Source of the DNA: Aliivibrio_A sp016764915
GTDB lineage: Bacteria; Pseudomonadota; Gammaproteobacteria; Enterobacterales; Vibrionaceae
Direction: 5' to 3'
Length of the DNA stretch: 64,000 bases
Assembly (NCBI GenBank): GCA_965224595.1
Contig: OZ245058.1
Coordinates: forward strand, 186,001 to 250,000
Both the position numbers and the translations under genes were made by a program. Below are positions 58,889-64,000 of this stretch, one piece after another (the stretch's first letter is position 1; every line of letters begins with the position of its first letter). A model generated the notes under the pieces. That model worked only from the letters and a program-made list of their open reading frames with translations, did not search any database and was not told the origin of the DNA.

Positions 58889-59260
58889 ATGAATAAATTC
58901 TTATTGGTCTTGTTTATATCTAGCTTAGTCGGATGCAGCAGTGGTATCAGTGATCTGGCTAAACAAGGGCGTTGGCAAGAGCTTGGATTTCGAGATGGTA
59001 ACAAAGGATTAAATCAGAGAACACCAAGTCGACTAAGTGACTTGGGTGAAGAGTCATCCCAGTCGGTTGATTACTCTTCCTATGAAGAGGGCTACCTAAA
59101 CGGCATTACAGAATATTGTAATCCTAATTATGCTTATCAGATCGGTCTATCAGGTCAGAGTTATAACGGTGTATGTCAAAACACAGAGGATTCGCAACAG
59201 TTTCGTATGGAATGGCATCGTGGTTGGAGTGATTATAATCTAGGTGATGCTGGTCATTAA
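58889..59260 (+). CDS. Small lipoprotein, DUF2799-like
   Basis: A 123-residue predicted outer-membrane lipoprotein: MNKFLLVLFISSLVGC with Cys16 as lipidation site. The mature part carries repeated G-x-x-x-G and Tyr-rich patterns (WQELGFRDGNKG, SYEEGYLNGITEYC, MEWHRGWSDYNLGDAG), the arrangement I associate with DUF2799 proteins. The frame is open back to 58595 in rplS, but the ATG at 58889, after GGGGGGAA, begins the signal peptide. Function unknown. Two mature cysteines (in EYCNP and GVCQN) could form a disulfide. Confidence 0.85.
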   Translation: MNKFLLVLFISSLVGCSSGISDLAKQGRWQELGFRDGNKGLNQRTPSRLSDLGEESSQSVDYSSYEEGYLNGITEYCNPNYAYQIGLSGQSYNGVCQNTEDSQQFRMEWHRGWSDYNLGDAGH

Positions 59261-59292
59261 CAGCATCATTAGTAAAGTAATCGTTACACATC

Positions 59293-59310
59293 TGTTTTTA
59301 TTTATTTACA
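59293..59310. promoter_or_regulatory. Distal TyrR box-like site of aroF
   Basis: TGTTTTTATTTATTTACA, which fits TGT-N12-ACA with a TTTACA right half. Consensus TyrR box is TGTAAA-N6-TTTACA. The left half is imperfect. Confidence 0.5.
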
Positions 59311-59377
59311 CCTTGCAATGGTGATAGAACTTGATATCTTGTTATCTTAGCGTTTCGTAATCATGAAATAGTATGTT

Positions 59378-59395
59378 TGTAATTATAAGTTTACA
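59378..59395. promoter_or_regulatory. Proximal TyrR box of aroF
   Basis: TGTAATTATAAGTTTACA matches TGTAAA-N6-TTTACA at 11 of 12 defined positions. It ends at the ribosome-binding site, 85 bp centre to centre from the distal box, so a TyrR-tyrosine complex could bridge both sites or block the transcript start. Confidence 0.72.
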
Positions 59396-59406
59396 GGGTG
59401 TTTGAG

Positions 59407-60480
59407 ATGAAAAAAAGTTCATTAAGTAATATACACATTAGTAACGAGCAAGTGTTAATCACGCCAAATCAACTAAAAGAGAAACTGCCATTAAGTGATA
59501 ATGCACGTCGATTTATTCAAACCTCTCGTGAAACAATCTCAAATATTATTCATAAAAAAGATCATCGTCTGTTGGTGGTTTGCGGCCCATGCTCAATCCA
59601 TGATCTGGATGCAGCTCTTGAATACGCAAAGAAATTTAAAGTATTATCTGAGCAGTTGAGTGATCAGATATATATGGTTATGCGCGTCTATTTTGAAAAA
59701 CCAAGAACGACTGTTGGATGGAAGGGCCTGATCAACGACCCTCATTTAGATGGGTCCTTCGATGTTGAAGGCGGTTTGCATATTGCTAGGGAGTTGTTAG
59801 TTCAGCTCTCTGAGATGGGCATTCCGTTAGCGACAGAAGCGTTGGACCCTATTTCACCACAGTATATTGGTGATACATTTAGCTGGGCTGCAATTGGTGC
59901 AAGAACCACTGAATCACAAACGCATCGTGAGATGGCCAGTGGGCTTTCTGTACCTGTTGGTTTTAAGAATGGAACTGACGGTAGCCTTTCTACTGCAATT
60001 AATGCAATGCAAGCCGCTGCGTCTGGCCACAAATTCATGGGCATCAATAGTGAAGGTCAAGTTTCATTGCTCAACACTCAAGGAAACCCCGATGGTCACG
60101 TGATTTTACGTGGTGGCCCACAAACTAACTACGACTCCGTTTCTGTGACTGAGTGTGAGCAGGAGATGGCTAAATCAGGTTTAGATGCCTCATTGATGGT
60201 AGATTGCAGTCACGCTAATTCACGCAAAGATTATCGCAAGCAACCTTTAGTCGCAAAGGATGTGATCCATCAGATCAGAGAAGGTAACCGCTCTATTATT
60301 GGTTTAATGATTGAGAGCCACCTAAATGAAGGTAATCAGTCGACTGATCTGCCTATAAAGGAGATGGAGTACGGTGTTTCGATCACCGATGCTTGTATTA
60401 ACTGGTCAGTAACTGAGGCATTATTACGTCATACGCACAAAGAGCTGGTGCCATTTTTAGAAGATCGTTTGAAAGGATAG
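59407..60480 (+). CDS. aroF: DAHP synthase, tyrosine-type (AroF)
   Basis: First enzyme of the shikimate pathway: joins phosphoenolpyruvate and erythrose 4-phosphate. Class I DAHP synthase motifs: LLVVCGPCSIHDLDAALEYA (metal Cys), YFEKPRTTVGWKGLINDP, GARTTESQTHREMASGLS, GFKNGTDG and VDCSHANS. Start at ATG 59407 with AGGG at correct spacing gives 357 residues; a GTG at 59398 lies inside that ribosome-binding site. Pairing with tyrA and TyrR boxes upstream argue for the tyrosine-regulated isozyme. Confidence 0.93.
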   Translation: MKKSSLSNIHISNEQVLITPNQLKEKLPLSDNARRFIQTSRETISNIIHKKDHRLLVVCGPCSIHDLDAALEYAKKFKVLSEQLSDQIYMVMRVYFEKPRTTVGWKGLINDPHLDGSFDVEGGLHIARELLVQLSEMGIPLATEALDPISPQYIGDTFSWAAIGARTTESQTHREMASGLSVPVGFKNGTDGSLSTAINAMQAAASGHKFMGINSEGQVSLLNTQGNPDGHVILRGGPQTNYDSVSVTECEQEMAKSGLDASLMVDCSHANSRKDYRKQPLVAKDVIHQIREGNRSIIGLMIESHLNEGNQSTDLPIKEMEYGVSITDACINWSVTEALLRHTHKELVPFLEDRLKG

Positions 60481-60484
60481 GTTA

Positions 60485-61615
60485 ATGTCAGCGGAGCTGG
60501 ACGAGTTAAGAGTCGAAATTGATGATGTAGACAAGCAGATGGTTGAGCTATTAGCTCGACGTCTGGCTTTAGTTGAAAAAGTGGGTGAGGTTAAAAGTAA
60601 ATATGGCCTCCCTATTTATGTTCCTGAGCGTGAAGCTACAATGCTGGCTTCTCGGCGTGAAGAGGCCGAGAGTAAGGGCGTTCCCGGTGCTCTGATTGAA
60701 GACATTCTCCGCCGCACTATGCGAGAGTCTTACAGCAGTGAAAATGACTCCGGATTTAAGTGTCTAAAACCTACGCTCAAGCCTATTGTTATTGTTGGTG
60801 GTCATGGACAGTTGGGTGGTTTATTTGCTCGTATGTTCTCACTATCAGGTTATGAAGTAAGAATCTTAGGGCGGAATGACTGGGATCGTGCTGATGAGAT
60901 TTTAGCTGATGTTGGCATGGTGGTGATTTCAGTACCTATTGATTTGACAGAAGCAACCATTCTTAGATTGAAAAATTTGCCTGAAAATTGTATTTTGTGT
61001 GATTTAACCTCTGTGAAGAGTCGACCTCTTAGCGCTATGCTAGAAGTACACAGTGGCCCAGTGGTAGGGTTTCATCCAATGTTCGGCCCTGATATTCCAA
61101 GTTTGGCTAAGCAGGTTATTGTCTGTTGTGAAGGTCGTTTTCCTGAGCAATACAGTTGGTTAAAAGCACAGTTTCAAATTTGGGGGGCGACGGTTAGAGA
61201 TATTGATGCCACCGATCACGACCAAGGTATGACGTTGATTCAGGCTCTGCGTCATTTTACTTCGTTTGCTTATGGCTTACACCTTTCGCAAGAAGATCCA
61301 AATATTGAACAGCTATTGAGTTTAAGTTCGCCGATCTATCGCTTAGAAATTGCAATGGTAGGGCGCCTTTTTGCTCAAGATCCTAATCTTTATGCTGATA
61401 TTATTATGTCGGCACCTGAAAATCTAGAGATGATCAAGCGATTCCATCAGCGATTTGGTGATGCAATTTCAATTTTAGAAAATAAGGATAAAGTGAAGTT
61501 TGTCGACTCTTTTAATGAAGTTGAGCAGTGGTTCGGTGATTACTCTCAGCAATTTATGAAAGAGAGTAAGAACTTATTAAGACAGGCGCATGATGCTATT
61601 CATCGTGAAAGTTAA
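60485..61615 (+). CDS. tyrA: Bifunctional chorismate mutase / prephenate dehydrogenase TyrA
   Basis: Converts chorismate to prephenate and then to 4-hydroxyphenylpyruvate, towards tyrosine. Residues 1-90 form an AroQ chorismate mutase (ELRVEIDDVDKQMVELLARR). From about 98 on, the NAD-binding motif PIVIVGGHGQLGGLFARMF leads the dehydrogenase, with GFHPMFGPDIPS downstream. Length 376 (E. coli 373). It starts 4 bp after aroF, forming the aroF-tyrA operon. Confidence 0.97.
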   Translation: MSAELDELRVEIDDVDKQMVELLARRLALVEKVGEVKSKYGLPIYVPEREATMLASRREEAESKGVPGALIEDILRRTMRESYSSENDSGFKCLKPTLKPIVIVGGHGQLGGLFARMFSLSGYEVRILGRNDWDRADEILADVGMVVISVPIDLTEATILRLKNLPENCILCDLTSVKSRPLSAMLEVHSGPVVGFHPMFGPDIPSLAKQVIVCCEGRFPEQYSWLKAQFQIWGATVRDIDATDHDQGMTLIQALRHFTSFAYGLHLSQEDPNIEQLLSLSSPIYRLEIAMVGRLFAQDPNLYADIIMSAPENLEMIKRFHQRFGDAISILENKDKVKFVDSFNEVEQWFGDYSQQFMKESKNLLRQAHDAIHRES

Positions 61616-61632
61616 ACATTAATTTTAATAAT

Positions 61633-61663
61633 AAAAAATGCCGTGATATTTCACGGCATTTTT
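61633..61663. terminator. Bidirectional terminator tyrA / M23 peptidase
   Basis: AAAAATGCCGTGA / TCACGGCATTTTT with a short loop, between convergent genes. Confidence 0.92.
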
Positions 61664-61680
61664 CATTTTACGGCAAGCGA

Positions 61681-62688
61681 TTAATCATTCTTGGCAACAA
61701 TGGTTCCATCATCGGGTAACTGCATCGTTGTATTAAACTTAATTGTTGGTATTTGAGTTAATTGGACCTGTATTGTTACTAAATTACTAAACACTTCGAC
61801 CAAAGGTTGCCACTTTATGCTGCGCTCCTTTTCAAAAAGAAGTTCAAATTTGTCAGGTGTCCAATCCATGAAAGGTTGAGGATTAATTGCTCGCCTAAGA
61901 AAGCGTACTTCATAATGCAGGTGTGATCCTGTTGAGTCTCCAGAGTTGCCACACTTAGCAATCAAATCTCCTTTTTTTACAAACTGTCCCATTTTGACAT
62001 TAAAACCTTGTAAATGCGCATACATGGTCATAAAGCCAAAACTGTGCTGAACCTTTAACAGGTTGCCATATCCTTTTTTACTTGGGCGGACATACTCAAT
62101 GACGCCGTCTGCGGGTGAGAAGATCTCCGTGCCGCGTTTACAGGTTAAATCAATGCCCAAATGGTTGTGACGCTTTTTGGATATAGGATTGGTTCTTCTG
62201 CCAAATTTTGAAGAGTAGCGGCTAAAATCAAGTGGAATACCATTAGGGATCAAGCGAAACATGGTTGATCGTACCGATGAATCAATTACCGCAGTATCAA
62301 TGCGTTTTTCTAAAGTAAATGGTGAGGAGAGAGAGGTTTCTTGTTCATTTTGGTTGATCCCCAACACTGACTCAACATCATGAACTCGTTGTTCTAGTAC
62401 AAGCAGTTCGGTCTGTTTTTGTTCTAACTGTTTTATCAATTCATTACGATTAAGGTTTTTCTCTTGCAGTCTACCAAGCAATTTTTGCTGATCATCCACT
62501 AATTCAGAGATCTCTTGTGATGAGATGGTACTTTTGAAATAGAAGTGCTTAACCGCGATACTGGTTAAAATTAAGGATAAAATAATAGTGACAACGGAGG
62601 ATAGTACGATGTTTCGAGTCTTTTTAGAGACCGAAATAAAGTGGGTGCCTTTATTATGTGAAATGGAAATTCTAAAGTTATTAGGCAT
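61681..62688 (-). CDS. M23 (LytM) family metallopeptidase, membrane anchored
   Basis: Predicted peptidoglycan endopeptidase facing the periplasm. A 28-residue cytoplasmic N-terminus is followed by one membrane segment (VVTIILSLILTSIAVKHFYF), a coiled coil (about 60-105, LVDDQQKLLGRLQEKNLNRN) and an M23 domain (about 165-280). The zinc motifs are intact: H-x-x-x-D in HNHLGIDL and the H-x-H of GSHLHYEVRF, with the usual YAHL. Unlike NlpD in this window it is therefore expected to be catalytic. It is convergent with tyrA. A specific name is not assigned. Confidence 0.9.
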   Translation of the reverse strand: MPNNFRISISHNKGTHFISVSKKTRNIVLSSVVTIILSLILTSIAVKHFYFKSTISSQEISELVDDQQKLLGRLQEKNLNRNELIKQLEQKQTELLVLEQRVHDVESVLGINQNEQETSLSSPFTLEKRIDTAVIDSSVRSTMFRLIPNGIPLDFSRYSSKFGRRTNPISKKRHNHLGIDLTCKRGTEIFSPADGVIEYVRPSKKGYGNLLKVQHSFGFMTMYAHLQGFNVKMGQFVKKGDLIAKCGNSGDSTGSHLHYEVRFLRRAINPQPFMDWTPDKFELLFEKERSIKWQPLVEVFSNLVTIQVQLTQIPTIKFNTTMQLPDDGTIVAKND

Positions 62689-62837
62689 AAAAATGTATGG
62701 GATACTGTAAATTGACGATTCTTAAATAGGTTATATCACGAAAGGAAAAAATGAAAAGTTTTCACTGCTCTGTAATTGAACTAAGTTAGCATTATGGATC
62801 AGAACATTTTGTAAATTGTGATGTGAATTTTTAAAAT

Positions 62838-62877
62838 CGCAGCATTAAAGCCAGTGGTTACCTTTATTAATGCTGCG
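62838..62877 (-). terminator. ettA terminator
   Basis: Perfect 11-bp inverted repeat CGCAGCATTAA / TTAATGCTGCG with an 18-nt loop, 7 bp beyond the ettA stop; on the minus strand it is followed by ATTTTAAAAATT. Confidence 0.7.
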
Positions 62878-62883
62878 AAATGG

Positions 62884-64000
62884 CTACTTACTCATTCGTT
62901 TGTATTTGATACGATGAGGTTCAGCGGCTTGAGCACCAAGAGTCTTTTTAATCCAGTCACTGTACTCTGTATAGTTACCTTCAAAGAAATTAACTTGGCC
63001 TTCATCACGATAATCTAAAATATGCGTAGCGATACGATCTAAGAACCAACGGTCATGCGAGATAACCATGGCACAACCAGGGAACTCAAGTAGGGCCTCC
63101 TCAAGTGCTCGCAGTGTCTCTACATCAAGGTCATTGGTAGGTTCATCAAGTAGTAGAACATTACCACCAGCTTTAAGTAGCTTCGCTAAGTGAACACGGT
63201 TACGTTCACCTCCGGATAAGTCACCAATACGTTTCTGCTGATCATTACCCCTAAAGTTAAAACGTGAACAGTAAGAACGTGCCTGAACCTCATAATTATT
63301 AATACGAATGATGTCAGCACCTTCAGAGATCTCCTGAAAAACGGTATTGTTATCGTTCATGCTGTCACGGAACTGATCAACCGAGGCTAATTTAACCGTA
63401 TCGCCAAGGACAATAGAACCAGAGTCAGCTTGTTCAGTGCCACTTAACATTTTAAACAACGTTGATTTACCTGCACCATTGGCACCGATAATACCCACTA
63501 TAGCGCCTTTAGGCATGCTAAAGCTAAGATTATCAATAAGAACGCGATCACCAAACGATTTGGTTAAGTTGTTGACTTCAAGGACTTTATCCCCTAAACG
63601 CTCACCTGGTGGTATAAACAGTTCATTGGTCTCATTTCGCTTCTGATAGTCGCTAGTGCTTAACTCTTCAAAACGAGCCATACGAGCTTTTGATTTCGCC
63701 TGACGGCCTTTAGGATTTTGACGAACCCACTCAAGCTCTTTCGCAATGGTCTTTTGACGAGCATTCTCTGTCGACGATTCTTGCTTTAGGCGTTCATCTT
63801 TTTGTTCAAGCCATGAGGTATAATTGCCTTCCCATGGGATACCTTCACCACGGTCAAGCTCTAAGATCCAGCCAGCGGCGTTATCAAGGAAATAACGGTC
63901 ATGGGTGATGGCAACGACGGTGCCGCTGTAATCAACTAAGAAGTGCTCTAACCATGCAACAGACTCAGCATCTAAGTGGTTGGTTGGTTCATCAAGCAGC
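62884..64000 (-). CDS. ettA: Energy-dependent translational throttle protein EttA, C-terminal part
   Basis: ABC-F ATPase that binds the ribosomal E site and gates elongation with the ATP/ADP ratio. The 5' part runs off the window. Visible: Walker B of the first ABC domain (LLDEPTNHLD, at the edge), HDRYFLDNAAGWILELDRG, the P-site tRNA-interaction linker with QNPKGRQAKSKARMARFEEL, and the second ABC domain with GANGAGKSTLFKMLSG, LSGGERNRVHLAKLL and LLDEPTNDLDVETLRALEEA. The C-terminus ends with AEPHRIKYKRMSK. An internal ATG at 63681 is not the start. Confidence 0.95.
   Translation of the reverse strand, partial: LLDEPTNHLDAESVAWLEHFLVDYSGTVVAITHDRYFLDNAAGWILELDRGEGIPWEGNYTSWLEQKDERLKQESSTENARQKTIAKELEWVRQNPKGRQAKSKARMARFEELSTSDYQKRNETNELFIPPGERLGDKVLEVNNLTKSFGDRVLIDNLSFSMPKGAIVGIIGANGAGKSTLFKMLSGTEQADSGSIVLGDTVKLASVDQFRDSMNDNNTVFQEISEGADIIRINNYEVQARSYCSRFNFRGNDQQKRIGDLSGGERNRVHLAKLLKAGGNVLLLDEPTNDLDVETLRALEEALLEFPGCAMVISHDRWFLDRIATHILDYRDEGQVNFFEGNYTEYSDWIKKTLGAQAAEPHRIKYKRMSK

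Noticed and set aside
59398..59406. GTG start for aroF three codons before the ATG
   Set aside because: The GTG overlaps the AGGG ribosome-binding site that is correctly spaced for ATG 59407.
1..64000. Mobile elements, prophage, CRISPR array or defence island
   Set aside because: Read through both strands: no transposase, integrase, phage structural gene, direct-repeat/spacer array or abrupt composition change. All genes are core functions in conserved order.

Overview
The window is a stretch of core chromosome from a gammaproteobacterium of the family Vibrionaceae (Vibrio or a close relative). This rests on protein character and gene order: rpoE-rseABC-lepA-lepB-rnc-era-recO-pdxJ-acpS, a BarA/VarS hybrid kinase, relA-mazG-pyrG-eno, ftsB-isp-truD-surE-pcm-nlpD-rpoS facing mutS, csrA followed by a tRNA-Ser/tRNA-Arg array and a Na+-pumping oxaloacetate decarboxylase operon, then gshA, luxS, ffh, rpsP-rimM-trmD-rplS and aroF-tyrA. 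By eye the DNA is moderately AT-rich and even in composition. I see no insertion sequence, prophage, integron or CRISPR array.

Layout. 1-7.2 kb: 5' end of 6S RNA, zapA, ygfB-ubiH-ubiI (ubiquinone hydroxylation), ygfZ, sdhE-ygfX and nadB. 7.4-16.5 kb: one long co-directional block with the envelope-stress sigma factor and its regulators, then lepA, lepB, rnc, era, recO, pdxJ and acpS, many with overlapping stop and start codons. 16.5-27 kb: barA (reverse), rlmD, relA, mazG, pyrG, eno. 27.3-33.2 kb: ftsB, an in-frame ispD-ispF fusion, truD, surE, pcm, nlpD, rpoS. 33.3-40.9 kb: mutS (reverse), pncC, SOS-controlled recA, alaS, csrA. 41.0-42.1 kb: two tRNA-Ser(GCT) and six tRNA-Arg(ACG) genes built from a 129-bp tandem repeat. 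42.3-52.9 kb: oadGAB, a quinone-oxidoreductase-like gene, yqaA, an M16 protease lipoprotein, gshA, a lytic transglycosylase and luxS. 53-64 kb: corB-like and ypjD (reverse), ffh, the rpsP operon, a small lipoprotein, aroF-tyrA behind two TyrR-like boxes, an M23 peptidase and the C-terminal part of ettA (reverse, running off the window).

Working together: relA, rpoS, csrA, barA and 6S RNA are the global growth-phase and carbon regulators. recA and mutS cover DNA repair. rpoE-rseABC, lepB, nlpD and two peptidase-type genes serve the envelope. Translation is heavily represented (tRNAs, alaS, lepA, era, rnc, rlmD, truD, trmD, rimM, ribosomal proteins, ettA).

No exotic accessory system is apparent. 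The most unusual points are the IspD-IspF fusion, which still carries an internal Shine-Dalgarno and GTG for ispF plus an out-of-frame tandem stop just before it, and the absence of three genes expected by synteny: pepP between ygfB and ubiH, recX between recA and alaS, and lysC between alaS and csrA. Other points are perfect inverted repeats upstream of csrA and oadG, paired TyrR boxes before aroF, and G8 tracts in relA and pncC.
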